From Nocardia transvalensis (lineage in GTDB: Bacteria; Actinomycetota; Actinomycetes; Mycobacteriales; Mycobacteriaceae): 64,000 bases of DNA. Below the pieces are notes generated by a model, which did not search any database, was not told where the DNA came from, and saw nothing but the letters and a program-made list of their open reading frames with translations. The stretch lies in NCBI RefSeq assembly GCF_015477765.1, contig NZ_JADLQQ010000003.1:124001-188000 (forward strand), given 5' to 3'. The translations under genes were made by a program, and so were the position numbers. This document shows positions 28,108-38,017 of the stretch, piece by piece (the first letter of the stretch is position 1; every line of letters begins with the position of its first letter).

Positions 28108-28608
28108 ATGAGCGACGCGGTGGATCAGGCCATAGCCGACTGGGGCAAGGTGCGACCGGACCTCGACGTCTGGCCGATGCACGTGACCGGCCGGATCAAA
28201 CGCCTGGGGCCGCTGCTCGACCGTGAGATGAAGAAGGTCTTCTCCCAATTCGGCCTGGAGTACTGGGAATTCGACGTGCTCACCACGCTGCGCCGATCCG
28301 GCGGTCCCGACGGGCTCACCGCGGGTGGGCTGATCAAGGCCACGATGGTCACCTCGGGTGCCATCACCAACCGCATCGACCGCTTGGAGGCCAAGGGGCT
28401 GGTTCGGCGCACCCAGGATCCGAAGGACCGCCGCACGGTCCGCATCCAGCTCACCGAGGCGGGCCGCGCACTGGTCGACGAAATCATGCCCGTGCATGTC
28501 GACAACCAGGTCCGGTTCCTCGGCGGTCTGGAGCGCAAGGAACTGGCTCAGCTGAGCGATCTGCTGCGTGCCCTGGCGGAATGCCTGGGCGACACCTCGC
28601 TGGACTGA
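28108..28608 (+). CDS. MarR-family transcriptional regulator
   Basis: A 166-residue winged-helix regulator. The recognition region is TAGGLIKATMVTSGAITNRIDRLEAKGLVRRTQDPKDRRTVRIQLTEAG (about 70-118), with the DxRxxxVxLT wing typical of MarR proteins. The N-terminal half supplies the dimer helices. It starts after GAGAGGAC and is divergent from the EamA exporter gene; two matching palindromes in between are its probable operators. The effector is unknown. Confidence 0.93.
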   Translation: MSDAVDQAIADWGKVRPDLDVWPMHVTGRIKRLGPLLDREMKKVFSQFGLEYWEFDVLTTLRRSGGPDGLTAGGLIKATMVTSGAITNRIDRLEAKGLVRRTQDPKDRRTVRIQLTEAGRALVDEIMPVHVDNQVRFLGGLERKELAQLSDLLRALAECLGDTSLD

Positions 28609-28615
28609 GCCCGGC

Positions 28616-30091
28616 TCACTCGCCGACGGATTCGATGATCATCGGCTCCACTGCACCCGGCGGTGCGGGCGGAGAGCTCACCGCAGGCTCACCGGATTCG
28701 GCGGGCGCATCCGAGGGAGCATCGGCTTCGGGTCCGGCGGCGCTCGGAACGGGTGCCGGCAGAGGTGGCGCCGGCAGGGGGAGAGGCTTTGTGGTCCAAG
28801 GATCTTCCGGCAGGTACTGCGGCAGCGGCGGCGGTGTGGGTGTCGCCGCGGTGCCGGGCTGAATCGTGCCGCCCGGTCGCGCCGCGAGGGCGCGGGGGGC
28901 GATGCGCAGCAGGGTGGCGACGTCGACGACGCGGGCGCCGAGTCCGGGAGTGGCAACGATAGCCCCGCCCTGGAATAGCCGGAATGTTCCGGCCCGGCCG
29001 GGCAGTGGCGACTCCTGTCCGAGCGGCTCACCGAGTGGCCCGGCGGGACCTCCGGTCACGGCGTATGTCGCGGCGACAGCGCTCGTGACATCCGGTGCCG
29101 CGGGTGGCCGGGCGGGAGAGGGCGCGAGTTCGGCGAGGGTGGGGCCGACCTCGAGGGTGTCGATATCGATCGGGCTGCCGCCGCCGGGCGCCGACGAATA
29201 TTCGGTCCGCAGGATGCGGCCGTTGCGCAGCAGCACCTGCCCGGTCGTGGTGCGCACTGCCGAGGTTGCCCGGGGGTCTTCCTTTTCCGTGCCCGGATAG
29301 ACCTGACAGTCGGTGGTGTCGCAGGTCTGGGCATAGGCGTAGCGGTGTTCGGCCAGCGCATAGGACCGGGCGGCGACGGCCTGGGCGCGCAGTGCCTCGG
29401 CCCCGCCGCGGTCGGCCCAGTTGGCCTGCATCTCTGCCGGGACCACACCGAGCAGATAGTCCTCGACATCGAGTTCGTTCACGGTGCGGGCCGCGCCGTT
29501 CTCGAGCACGACACCGAGCACACCCCGGAACGTGCCGCCGTCGCACACCTTCAGATGTTCGGTGGCGGGACGGTCGGGCCCCGGATCGACCGGGTATGCC
29601 CGGGGGTCGTCGGTGCTCCCCCGCCACAGCACCTCGCCCGTACAGCCGGAGGTCACCGTGACGTCGGCGCCCTCGGGCGTCGGCGTCAGATGGGCCACTT
29701 GGCCCCGGACGACACGGCGACCCGCGACTGCCAGACCGGCATCGGAGTACACGTCGAGAGTCTGTCCGTCGTACACGGTCAGCCGGACCCGCACGGTGGC
29801 CGGGCCGACGGTGGCCGAGACGGCTCCCGGGTAGTAGGTGCCGAGAATGCGCTCGGCCGTCGCACCCGATGCCGCCTGCTCGAGGGCTCCGAACTGGCTC
29901 ATCCCCCGGCCGTGCCCGGTGGAGAGGGGCCGGTACGCGGCATCGGTCCGGGGCGGCAGGGGCCCGTTCACCGCGATCACGATGGAGCCACCGGCCACGG
30001 TGGCCGTGACCAGTCCCGCGGCGAGGGCCCGGCGTCGTCGCCGACGCCCGCGTAGCTCGCCCGTTTTCCCCTGCCGGTTCATGCCTGCCAT
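28616..30091 (-). CDS. Secreted SpoIID/LytB-domain protein with LGFP-like segment
   Basis: A 491-residue exported protein. After an Arg-rich cytoplasmic start and one signal helix (about 25-45) comes GHGRGMSQFGALEQAASG, the SpoIID glutamine motif, then an all-beta region and the core SpoIID domain (ELDVEDYLLGVVPAEMQANWADRGGAEALRAQAVAARSYAL). SpoIID enzymes are lytic transglycosylases acting on denuded peptidoglycan; this catalytic role is inferred from family. A single LGFP-like segment (GGPAGPLGEPLGQESPLPGRAG) and a long Pro/Ala tail follow. Start ATG at 30091 has GGGAG upstream. It is divergent from the amidase-LGFP gene, so both may share wall-stress control. Confidence 0.87.
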   Translation of the reverse strand: MAGMNRQGKTGELRGRRRRRRALAAGLVTATVAGGSIVIAVNGPLPPRTDAAYRPLSTGHGRGMSQFGALEQAASGATAERILGTYYPGAVSATVGPATVRVRLTVYDGQTLDVYSDAGLAVAGRRVVRGQVAHLTPTPEGADVTVTSGCTGEVLWRGSTDDPRAYPVDPGPDRPATEHLKVCDGGTFRGVLGVVLENGAARTVNELDVEDYLLGVVPAEMQANWADRGGAEALRAQAVAARSYALAEHRYAYAQTCDTTDCQVYPGTEKEDPRATSAVRTTTGQVLLRNGRILRTEYSSAPGGGSPIDIDTLEVGPTLAELAPSPARPPAAPDVTSAVAATYAVTGGPAGPLGEPLGQESPLPGRAGTFRLFQGGAIVATPGLGARVVDVATLLRIAPRALAARPGGTIQPGTAATPTPPPLPQYLPEDPWTTKPLPLPAPPLPAPVPSAAGPEADAPSDAPAESGEPAVSSPPAPPGAVEPMIIESVGE

Positions 30092-30250
30092 GTCGACTCC
30101 CAGGGATCTCGCGGATCGGCGGCCCGGTCCGTTTCCGAACGCCGTGCCGATCGACCAATACCGACCGGCATGTCCTCCCAAATGGACGGCTATCGGAAAG
30201 TTACATTTCAGCTATCGATAGTCTTAGCCTCAACCAAAGCTTTAGATTTT

Positions 30251-30273
30251 GTGACATTTGTGACTAGTGTGAC
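30251..30273. promoter_or_regulatory. Triple direct repeat of GTGAC with 9-bp period
   Basis: GTGAC occurs at 30251, 30260 and 30269 in an AT-rich stretch of the 245-bp gap between the SpoIID and amidase genes. Direct repeats of this kind are typical sites for OmpR-class response regulators such as MtrA; the assignment is inference. Confidence 0.4.
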
Positions 30274-30336
30274 TATTGATCCGTCAGGAATCAACCCGCA
30301 TCGCTGCTGACGGTCGACGGTTCTACCGAATGGGAG

Positions 30337-32523
30337 ATGCTCGTGCCGTACCGCAGACCACCACGTTCCTATCTGCTCCCGGTCGTCACGACCCTGGCGG
30401 TCGCCGCCCCGCTGGCGACCTGCGCTCTGTACCACTCGGCAAACTATCGAACGGCCACCGACAGCAATCCGGCCGCGATACCCGCGCAACTGGCCGAGGT
30501 GGCGCTCGCCTCGGCCCCGGACGTGATACTCCCGCTCCGCGAGCTGACCGGCCTGGATCTACCCGACCTACACCTGTCCGACCTACGCAAACTGCCCCTT
30601 CCCCGCGCGATCCAAGTCCCACCCGGCCTGCCGACACCGCCCGGCGTGCAGCTGCCCAGCGAGATCCCCCTCCCCCAGTTCTCCGCGGCGCCGAAGACCA
30701 CCCCGCTGGCAACCACCCCGCCCGCACCCGCGGCTCCCGCGTTCCAGTTCGCCGCGGATGATTCGGCGCCCGTGCCCGGCGCGAATCCCGACACCCCTGC
30801 TCTGGCGCCGGGCGCGGTGGCTCCTGAACTCGCCGATCAGGTCGGCGCCGAGGTCAAGGAACTCTCCCGCGACACCCCGTTCAGCATGGTCGCGCTCACC
30901 GCGAAGGATCTCGCCGGCACCAAGGCGCTGGTGCGAGCCCGCGGCTCCGACGGCACCTGGGGTCCCTGGTTCGATACCGAACAGGTCGACACCCGCCGCA
31001 ACGATCACACCCGCGCCGACCGGACCGGCACCGAACCGATCTACGTGGGCACCACCAAATCGGTGCAGGTGCTGGTGACACATAAGGCGGGACAACAGGT
31101 TCCGCACGCCGCCAGGTCCGACGATCCCGCGCAGCTGGCGGCGGAGAGCTTGGCGGCGATCCTGATCGATCCGGGCCGGGGTGCGGCGGATATGAATCTG
31201 TCGGCGGTGGCGGCGCCGCTGCCCGGCGGCGGGCCGAAGGTGATCAGCCGCGCCCAGTGGGGCGCCGACGAGTCGCTGCGCTGCGAGGAACCGACCTACG
31301 ACGACGGCCTCGGCGGAGTCACCGTGCACCACACCGCCGGTCGCAACGACTACAGCCCCGAGGATTCGGCGGGCATCGTCCGCGCGATCTACGCCTACCA
31401 CGCCAAAACGCTCGGCTGGTGCGATATCGGCTACAACGCCCTGGTCGACAAGTACGGGCAGATCTTCGAGGGCCGCTTCGGCGGGCTGGACAAGCCGGTC
31501 CAGGGCGCACACGCGGGCGGCTTCAACGAGAACACCTCCGGCGTGGCCATCATGGGCGACTTCCAGTCCGAACCGCCCACCGATGCCGCGATCCAGGCGG
31601 CCGGGCAGTTCATCGGGTGGCGCACCAAGATCGCGGGGCTGGACCCGAAGGGGCAGACGACCATGTGGTCCGAAGGCACCGAATTCACCCCGTATGCGCT
31701 GGGCGAGGCGGTGCAGCTGCCGATCGTGTTCGCCCACCGCGACGTCGGCAACACCACCTGCCCCGGCGACGCCGCCTACGCGCTCATGGACCGCATCCGC
31801 GATATCGCCGCCTCCTCCGCCGCCCCGTCGTCGAACAGCAACGACGTGCGTGCCGATGCGGGCGATCCCGCGCAGCGGACGCGGCAGAGCCAACGCAGCC
31901 AAACCGATCTGGCGGCCCTGGCGACCTTGACCACGAAACTGCTGAACATGATCGACCGGAACCTGATCGCCAAATACTGGTCGGCACAGGGCGGTCCGAA
32001 CGGCCGCCTCGGCGCGGCGGCGTCCGAACCGGTGCCCACCAGGGACGGCGGGCAGTACGTGAAATTCGTCAACGGCTACGTCTACGCCGGACAGGACGGC
32101 AGCATCATCGAGTTGGCCGGCCGGATCCTGGACCGCTTCGTCCAACTCGGCGCCGAGAGCGGCATCCTCGGCCTGCCGCTGAAGAATGCCTATCCGGTGC
32201 CGGACGGCATGCGTGCCGACTTCCAGTACGGGTCGTTGATCATGAATACGGCGACCGGCCTCGTCACCACCTTGCTGAAGGCCTACAGCGACAACCGCAA
32301 TCCCGCCGAGGCACCCGCGCCCCCGGCCCCCGAGGCCGCCGCCCGGCCGGCACCGAGTGGCCCCGGCTCCGACCATCCGGCCGCACCGATTCCCGCAGCG
32401 CCGGATCAGGCGGCACCCGCACCCGACACACCTGCACCCGCACCCGAAGCTCCCGCGCCCGTCGCCGAGGCACCCGCCCCGGCTGTACCGGCCGAACCGG
32501 ATCCCGCAGCAGCCACGCCGTAA
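30337..32523 (+). CDS. Secreted PGRP/amidase-domain protein with LGFP repeats (Rv3811-like)
   Basis: A 728-residue envelope protein. A signal helix (about 12-32) is followed by a Pro-rich region, a beta-domain (about 165-260), and an N-acetylmuramoyl-L-alanine amidase/PGRP domain (about 300-500). Zn ligands are visible: GVTVHHTAG, VFAHRDVGNTTCPGD, and the substrate segment WCDIGYNALVDKYGQIFEGR. About two LGFP repeats (545-640) follow, then a Pro/Ala-rich tail. It probably cuts the peptide off peptidoglycan or senses it while bound to arabinogalactan. The position between the glf block and the HAD phosphatase gene fits Rv3811. It ends 24 bp from the convergent HAD gene. Confidence 0.9.
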   Translation: MLVPYRRPPRSYLLPVVTTLAVAAPLATCALYHSANYRTATDSNPAAIPAQLAEVALASAPDVILPLRELTGLDLPDLHLSDLRKLPLPRAIQVPPGLPTPPGVQLPSEIPLPQFSAAPKTTPLATTPPAPAAPAFQFAADDSAPVPGANPDTPALAPGAVAPELADQVGAEVKELSRDTPFSMVALTAKDLAGTKALVRARGSDGTWGPWFDTEQVDTRRNDHTRADRTGTEPIYVGTTKSVQVLVTHKAGQQVPHAARSDDPAQLAAESLAAILIDPGRGAADMNLSAVAAPLPGGGPKVISRAQWGADESLRCEEPTYDDGLGGVTVHHTAGRNDYSPEDSAGIVRAIYAYHAKTLGWCDIGYNALVDKYGQIFEGRFGGLDKPVQGAHAGGFNENTSGVAIMGDFQSEPPTDAAIQAAGQFIGWRTKIAGLDPKGQTTMWSEGTEFTPYALGEAVQLPIVFAHRDVGNTTCPGDAAYALMDRIRDIAASSAAPSSNSNDVRADAGDPAQRTRQSQRSQTDLAALATLTTKLLNMIDRNLIAKYWSAQGGPNGRLGAAASEPVPTRDGGQYVKFVNGYVYAGQDGSIIELAGRILDRFVQLGAESGILGLPLKNAYPVPDGMRADFQYGSLIMNTATGLVTTLLKAYSDNRNPAEAPAPPAPEAAARPAPSGPGSDHPAAPIPAAPDQAAPAPDTPAPAPEAPAPVAEAPAPAVPAEPDPAAATP

Positions 32524-32547
32524 CCAGGGCGTCGCACCGAATGCGGC

Positions 32548-33387
32548 CTAGGCCCACCAGCGTTCGAGCACCTGGGCCACGCCGTCGGCGGTGTTGGCGG
32601 CGGTGATCTCGTCGGCGGCGGCCTGGGCCTCGGGGTGGCCGTTGGCCATGGCGACGCCGTGCCCGGCCATGCGCAGCATCGGCACATCGTTGGGCATATC
32701 GCCGAAGGCGAGGATCGTCGCATGCTGCACGCCGAGGCGTTCGGCGACGACGGTCAGGCCCGCCGCCTTCGTGATGCCCGGCGCGGACAGCTCGATGAGG
32801 CCGTTGTTGGTGGAGTAGGTGATATCGGCGCGCCCCTGCAGCTTCGGCTCGAGCGCGGCCCGCATATCCGCACTGGCGGCGCCGCGCAACCGGATCAGCA
32901 TCTTGATGGCCGGCGCCGCGATCACCTCCCGACGCGCCACCTGCGTGTCGTCCGGATTGAGCCAGGCGTGCTCGTATTCGGGCGAGCTCACGAACTGCGG
33001 TGTCGCCGCGTCGTGCGCGGTGGCCCCGACCCGCTCGGCGGCCAGGCCACAGCCGGGCAGCACGCGTTCGGCGAGGTCGGCGATCCAGGCCAGGCTCGCC
33101 ACATCGAGGGAGCTGGTATGCAGGATGCGGTCGGCCGCGGCGTCGTAGATCACCGCACCGTTGCCGCACACGCTCAACGGCGCATGTCCGAGATCGTCGA
33201 CCACGGGCGCGATCCAGCGTGGCGGGCGACCGGTGGCGAGCACGAACGGCACCCCGTCGGCCACCAGCGCGGCGACCGCGGCCCGGGTGCGGGGAGTCAC
33301 CCGCTCCTGCTCGTCGATCAGCGTGCCGTCGACGTCGGTGGCCACCATCTTCGGTTTCGGCAGGTGCAGACGTGTCACCCATTCCAT
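32548..33387 (-). CDS. HAD-superfamily phosphatase, Cof type (Rv3813c-like)
   Basis: A 279-residue HAD hydrolase: motif I is MVATDVDGTLID, motif II is FVLATGRP, the lysine lies in PAIKMLIRLRG, and motif IV is FGDMPNDVPML. The large cap between motifs II and III is the Cof (type IIB) pattern, common in sugar-phosphate and flavin-precursor phosphatases; the substrate is unknown. The start is uncertain: ATG at 33387 or GTG at 33378, where AGGATGG is a better ribosome site. It is convergent with the amidase gene and 28 bp after the membrane-protein gene on the same strand. Confidence 0.88.
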   Translation of the reverse strand: MEWVTRLHLPKPKMVATDVDGTLIDEQERVTPRTRAAVAALVADGVPFVLATGRPPRWIAPVVDDLGHAPLSVCGNGAVIYDAAADRILHTSSLDVASLAWIADLAERVLPGCGLAAERVGATAHDAATPQFVSSPEYEHAWLNPDDTQVARREVIAAPAIKMLIRLRGAASADMRAALEPKLQGRADITYSTNNGLIELSAPGITKAAGLTVVAERLGVQHATILAFGDMPNDVPMLRMAGHGVAMANGHPEAQAAADEITAANTADGVAQVLERWWA

Positions 33388-33415
33388 CCTGCCGGAAACG
33401 GCAGCCGGACCGTAA

Positions 33416-34030
33416 TCACGATTCGGGTCCGTGCCAGGGCTGATCGTAGGTGGTAGGGGGTGCGGACCGCGGCGGGAAGGACTGCCCCTGCGGCGGGTAG
33501 TAGGGCGCGGGCTGATACGGCACACCCGATCCCGGCGTGTGGTTCAGCCAGCGCGAGGTGGCCGGCAGCAGCGTGAACACCATGGTCAGAATCGGAAATG
33601 CCATGTTCAGCGGCCCGCTCACAGCGCCGAGGAACGCGTCCGAACCACCCGCCGCGCTCAGGACCACCCACCCCGCCACGCTGACACCGATCGCCATGCC
33701 GCACCCGGTGACGATCAACAATCGACCGATCGGTCTGCGACGGAACAGGGCGACCGAGCCCGGCCCGAGCAGAGCCGCGAGCACCAGTGCCAGCACCCCC
33801 GTCGCCACCAGATACGCCGGCCACCAGCTCCGTGACGTCACGCCGGTGACCTCGAGATCGAGGCCGAAGCCCGTGGCGCCCAGGACGATATTCACCACTC
33901 CACCGACGAACTGGGCGACCGCGCCCAGCGCCGCCAGCACACCTGCAGTTATTGCCGTCCCATTACCGGGCGCCGGACCCATCGCCGAGGGATACGGGTA
34001 GTAGTCACCCGAGTAGTGCGGTTGGGTCAT
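33416..34030 (-). CDS. Pro/Tyr-headed and -tailed membrane protein
   Basis: A 204-residue protein: N-terminal TQPHYSGDYYPYPSAMGPAPG head, GNGTAITAGVLAALG leading into about four helices, then a Pro/Gln/Tyr-rich tail. It shares layout and the GTAITAG motif with the protein at 24849-25352. Two adjacent ATG codons (34033 and 34030) follow AGGGGG; the second has better spacing. Pro/Tyr-rich heads are common in actinobacterial membrane proteins of unknown role. It is divergent from the peptide-import operon. Confidence 0.72.
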   Translation of the reverse strand: MTQPHYSGDYYPYPSAMGPAPGNGTAITAGVLAALGAVAQFVGGVVNIVLGATGFGLDLEVTGVTSRSWWPAYLVATGVLALVLAALLGPGSVALFRRRPIGRLLIVTGCGMAIGVSVAGWVVLSAAGGSDAFLGAVSGPLNMAFPILTMVFTLLPATSRWLNHTPGSGVPYQPAPYYPPQGQSFPPRSAPPTTYDQPWHGPES

Positions 34031-34188
34031 CATCCATCCCCCTGATCTTCTGCGCCGATCCCGTCGCGGTAACGCTCGGCCTAATGCACGATATCTCCGA
34101 TTCGTGCAAGTCACTCGCCGTGCATGACACGCTTCGAACCCCACCTGTCCCTATGATCAGGGGCTAGTAAACCGACCCGAGGGGACCG

Positions 34189-35163
34189 ATGACCGGCTTT
34201 CTGCTGCGACGTGCGCTCAACTATGTCGTGCTGCTGGTGCTGGCGACGTTCCTGGCGTTCACCTTGGCAGCGTTCAACTTCCATCCGCTGGACAGCCTGG
34301 AACAACGCAATCCCCGGCCCCCGCAGTCGGTGATCGACGCCAAGGCCCACGAGTTGCATCTGGACCAGCCCGTGCCGCAGCGCTATCTGACGTGGGCGAG
34401 CGGTGTGGTGCACGGCGACTTCGGCAAGACGTTGGCCGGGCAACCGGTCAGCCAGGAACTGCCCCGCCGCGTCGGCGTCAGCCTGCGCCTGGTGATCATC
34501 GGCTCGATCGTCGGGACCGTGCTCGGCGTGCTGATCGGCGCCGCGGGGGCCATCCGCCAATATCGGTTCAGCGATTACTTCACAACGGTAATTTCTCTGA
34601 TCGTTTTGAGCACCCCGATCTTCCTCATCGCCACCCTGCTGAAATTCGGGGCCCTGCAGATCAATACGGCAACCGGGCAGCAGATCTTCCTCTACACCGG
34701 TGAGACATCGGCGACGGCGGTGCACGGCCTGTGGAATCAGATCGTCGACCGCGCCCAGCACATGGTGCTGCCCACCCTGACCCTGGCCCTCAGCTCGCTG
34801 GCCAGCTACAGCCGCTATCAGCGCAATGCCATGTTGGACGTCCTCCAGAGCGATTTCATCCGCACCGCCCGCGCCAAAGGCCTGACCCGGCGGCGGGCAC
34901 TGTACAAACACGGACTGCGCACGGCGCTCATCCCCATGGCGACCCTGTTCGCCTACGGATTCGGCGCGCTGGTCACCGGTGCGGTGTTCACCGAGAAGGT
35001 GTTCGGCTGGCACGGCATGGGTGAATGGCTGGTGGATTCCATCAACGCACAGGATGTGTACGTGGTGGTGACCATCACCGGATTCTCCGGGCTGGTCGTC
35101 CTGATATCCGGGCTGCTGTCCGACATCGTCTATGCCGTTCTCGACCCCCGGGTGCGTATCTGA
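34189..35163 (+). CDS. Peptide ABC transporter permease, DppB/OppB type
   Basis: First permease of a peptide importer, 324 residues and about six helices. The N-terminus [23 protein letters not shown] is typical of DppB. The ATPase-coupling EAA loop reads [28 protein letters not shown] (about 222-250). GAGGGGACC precedes the ATG. Its stop overlaps the start of the second permease (TGATG), and the genes downstream are permease, ATPase, two binding proteins and a membrane protein, apparently one operon. Confidence 0.93.
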   Translation: MTGFLLRRALNYVVLLVLATFLAFTLAAFNFHPLDSLEQRNPRPPQSVIDAKAHELHLDQPVPQRYLTWASGVVHGDFGKTLAGQPVSQELPRRVGVSLRLVIIGSIVGTVLGVLIGAAGAIRQYRFSDYFTTVISLIVLSTPIFLIATLLKFGALQINTATGQQIFLYTGETSATAVHGLWNQIVDRAQHMVLPTLTLALSSLASYSRYQRNAMLDVLQSDFIRTARAKGLTRRRALYKHGLRTALIPMATLFAYGFGALVTGAVFTEKVFGWHGMGEWLVDSINAQDVYVVVTITGFSGLVVLISGLLSDIVYAVLDPRVRI

Positions 35164-36128
35164 TGACCGAGATGGAAATCATCAACCAGGGCGCGCCGGA
35201 GCCGGCGGCGTCCGGTCGGCGCAAGCTGGTGTGGCGCCGATTCCTGCGCAACAAGCCCGCCGTCATCGCCGTCTTCGTGTTGATCGCGCTGGCCCTGGCC
35301 GCCTACGTGCTGCCCGACTTCCTGCCCTACACCTACCTGGACACCGATCCGCCGAAGTACCTGCAGCCGCCCAGCCCGCAACATCCGTTCGGCACCGACC
35401 AGAACGCCGCGGACGTGCTGGCGCTCACCCTGCGCGGCATGCAGAAATCGCTGCTCATCGGCTTCTGCGTCGCGATTTTGAGCACGATCGTCGCCGCCCT
35501 CGCCGGTTCGGTGGCCGGACTGCTCGGCGGCTGGACCGATCGCGCGATCATGTGGGTGGTCGATCTGCTGCTGGTCGTGCCGAGCTTCATCATGCTGATG
35601 CTGTTCGCGCCGCGGACCAAGGGCAGCGGCTCGATCCTGCTGCTGATCCTGCTGCTGGCCGGATTCGGCTGGATGATCAGCGCCCGCGTGGTCCGCGGCC
35701 TCACCCTCAGCCTGCGCGAGCGCGAATTCCTGCGGGCCGCCAAATATATGGGCGCCTCGACCTGGCGGACCATCATCACCCACGTGGTACCGAATGTGGC
35801 CTCGTATCTGATCATCGACACCGCCTTGGCGGTCGGTGCGGCGATCATGGCCGAAACCAGCCTGAGCTTCCTCGGCTTCGGCATCCAGCCGCCCGAGGTC
35901 TCCCTCGGCACGCTCATCCAGTTCGGTGCGGGGCAGGCCACGGCCTTCCCCTGGACGTTCCTGCCCGCCGGCGGCGTGCTGATCGCGATCGTGCTGTGCG
36001 CCAACCTGATCGGCGACGGACTGCGCGACGCCTTCGATCCGAGTTCCGCCCGGGCGCGCGGACGACGCAAGAAGAAGTCGGCACAGGACGGCTCCGCCGC
36101 CGACGCCGCAGGAAAGGCCGCGGTATGA
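35163..36128 (+). CDS. Peptide ABC transporter permease, DppC/OppC type
   Basis: Second permease, 321 residues. It has the DppC N-terminal part ([25 protein letters not shown]), the [18 protein letters not shown] segment, and the EAA loop [26 protein letters not shown] (about 182-208) that docks on the ATPase. A basic, Lys/Arg-rich tail ([10 protein letters not shown]) is cytoplasmic. It starts by a 1-bp overlap with the upstream permease stop and its own stop overlaps the ATPase start (ATGA). Confidence 0.93.
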   Translation: MTEMEIINQGAPEPAASGRRKLVWRRFLRNKPAVIAVFVLIALALAAYVLPDFLPYTYLDTDPPKYLQPPSPQHPFGTDQNAADVLALTLRGMQKSLLIGFCVAILSTIVAALAGSVAGLLGGWTDRAIMWVVDLLLVVPSFIMLMLFAPRTKGSGSILLLILLLAGFGWMISARVVRGLTLSLREREFLRAAKYMGASTWRTIITHVVPNVASYLIIDTALAVGAAIMAETSLSFLGFGIQPPEVSLGTLIQFGAGQATAFPWTFLPAGGVLIAIVLCANLIGDGLRDAFDPSSARARGRRKKKSAQDGSAADAAGKAAV

Positions 36129-38008
36129 CGGACAGGACCGCCACCGACGTGGAGGAGCAGACCCGCCGGGCCACCACCGCGCCGCTGCTCGAGGTTTCGG
36201 ACCTGCACGTGTCGTTCCCCGGCGAGGAGGGCCGCATCGATGCGGTGCGCGGGGTGAACTACACCGTCTCCGACGGCGAGGTGCTGGCCATCGTCGGCGA
36301 ATCCGGATCGGGCAAGTCGGTGTCCTCGCTGGCGGTCATCGGACTGCTGCCCGAACAGGCCCGGGTGCGCGGCTCGATTCGCCTGCGCGGCAGGGAACTT
36401 CTCGGCATGGGCGACAAACAGCTCTCGGCGCTGCGCGGCACCCGCATCAGCATGGTCTTCCAGGACCCACTGTCGGCGCTGACGCCGGTGTACCGGGTCG
36501 GTGATCAGATCGCCGAGGCCCTGCTGGCGCACAAGAAGATGACCAAGGAGCAGGCCGCCGAGCGGGCTGTCGAACTGCTGGATCTGGTCGGCATCCCCGA
36601 TCCGGCCGTGCGCGCCAAGGCCTTTCCGCACGAGTTCTCCGGCGGGATGCGCCAGCGCGTGGTGATCGCGATGGCGATCGCCAACGATCCGGAACTGATC
36701 ATCTGCGACGAGCCGACCACCGCGCTGGATGTGACGGTGCAGAAACAGATTCTGGGCCTGCTGCGCAAGGCGCGCGACATCACCGGCGCGGGCGTCGTCA
36801 TGATCACCCATGACATGGGTATCGCCGCCACGCTGGCCGATCGCGTCGCGGTCATGTACGCGGGCCGTATCGTCGAAACGGCCGGAACGGCAGAGCTGTT
36901 CAACTCCCCGCGCATGCCGTACACCGTCGGCCTGCTCGGCTCCATCCCGCGGATGGACGGCCCGGCCCGCACGCCGCTGATCCCGATCGTCGGCGCACCG
37001 CCCGCCATGCACGATCTGCCGCCGGGCTGCCCGTTCGCGCCGCGCTGCCCGGTCTCGATCGACGACTGCCGGGCCGCCGAACCTCCGCTGCAGGATACGA
37101 ATCCCGGGCACCGGGCCGCGTGCATCCGCACCGCCGAGGTCGATACCGACGCGCTGTTCACCGCCTTCCGCAAGGACGTGACCGTCCCGTCGGTCGAGCA
37201 GGACACCGATGCCCATGTGGTGCTTCGTGTTTCGGAGCTGACCAAGACCTTCCCGATCACCTCGGGGGTGGTGTTCAAGCGCCGCAAGGGTGAGGTGCGC
37301 GCGGTCGACGGCATCAGCTTCGAGGTGCGCGCCGGGCGGACGTTGGCGCTGGTCGGCGAGTCCGGCTCGGGCAAATCGACCACGCTCACCCAGATCATGG
37401 AGCTGGCCCGTCCGGAGGGTGGCACCATCGAGGTGCTCGGCAACGACGTGGCCGCCCTGACCAAGGCGCGCCGCCGGGAATTGCGCCGGAAGATGCAGAT
37501 CGTCTTCCAGGACCCCTCGGCCTCTCTGGATCCGCGGCTGCCGATCTCCGACGCCCTGGCCGAACCGCTGCAGATCGATGGCCGGTCCAAAGAGGAGATC
37601 CGCAGGCGCGTACCGGAACTGCTGAAGCAGGTCGGCCTGCGCCCCGAACATGCCGACCGCTACCCGGCCGACTTCTCCGGTGGCCAGAAGCAGCGCATCA
37701 ATATCGCCCGGGCGCTGGCGCTGGATCCGGAGCTGCTGATCCTCGACGAACCGGTCTCCTCCCTGGACGTCTCGATCCAGGCCGGCGTGCTGAATCTGCT
37801 GCGCAATCTGCAGATCGAGCGGGGGCTGTCGTATCTGTTCGTCTCCCACGACCTTTCGGTGGTGCGCAACCTGGCCCACGACATCGCGGTGATGTACCGC
37901 GGCAAGATCGTCGAATCCGGGCCCGCCGAACAGATTCTGGAGAATCCGCAACACGAGTACACCCGCGCCCTCATCGACGCGGTCCCCGTTCCGGTCGTCG
38001 CACGATAG
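36125..38008 (+). CDS. Fused peptide ABC transporter ATPase (DppD-DppF type)
   Basis: A 627-residue protein with two ATPase domains in one chain, as in the mycobacterial DppD. First domain: Walker A GESGSGKS at 58-65, signature FSGGMRQR, Walker [13 protein letters not shown]. Second: Walker A GESGSGKS at 411-418, signature FSGGQKQR, Walker [12 protein letters not shown]. Between them is the oligopeptide C-terminal motif with four Cys (302, 308, 315, 333: CPFAPRC...C...HRAAC), a pattern reported to hold an iron-sulphur cluster in related mycobacterial peptide importers. It powers import of di- or oligopeptides through the two permeases encoded upstream. The start ATG overlaps the permease stop. 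Confidence 0.94.
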   Translation: MTDRTATDVEEQTRRATTAPLLEVSDLHVSFPGEEGRIDAVRGVNYTVSDGEVLAIVGESGSGKSVSSLAVIGLLPEQARVRGSIRLRGRELLGMGDKQLSALRGTRISMVFQDPLSALTPVYRVGDQIAEALLAHKKMTKEQAAERAVELLDLVGIPDPAVRAKAFPHEFSGGMRQRVVIAMAIANDPELIICDEPTTALDVTVQKQILGLLRKARDITGAGVVMITHDMGIAATLADRVAVMYAGRIVETAGTAELFNSPRMPYTVGLLGSIPRMDGPARTPLIPIVGAPPAMHDLPPGCPFAPRCPVSIDDCRAAEPPLQDTNPGHRAACIRTAEVDTDALFTAFRKDVTVPSVEQDTDAHVVLRVSELTKTFPITSGVVFKRRKGEVRAVDGISFEVRAGRTLALVGESGSGKSTTLTQIMELARPEGGTIEVLGNDVAALTKARRRELRRKMQIVFQDPSASLDPRLPISDALAEPLQIDGRSKEEIRRRVPELLKQVGLRPEHADRYPADFSGGQKQRINIARALALDPELLILDEPVSSLDVSIQAGVLNLLRNLQIERGLSYLFVSHDLSVVRNLAHDIAVMYRGKIVESGPAEQILENPQHEYTRALIDAVPVPVVAR

Positions 38009-38017
38009 GAGAAGGTC

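Noticed and set aside
35132..38008. A 958-codon frame read from 35132
   Set aside because: Only the part from 36125 codes a real protein (the fused ATPase); the first part is out of frame with the DppC permease gene.
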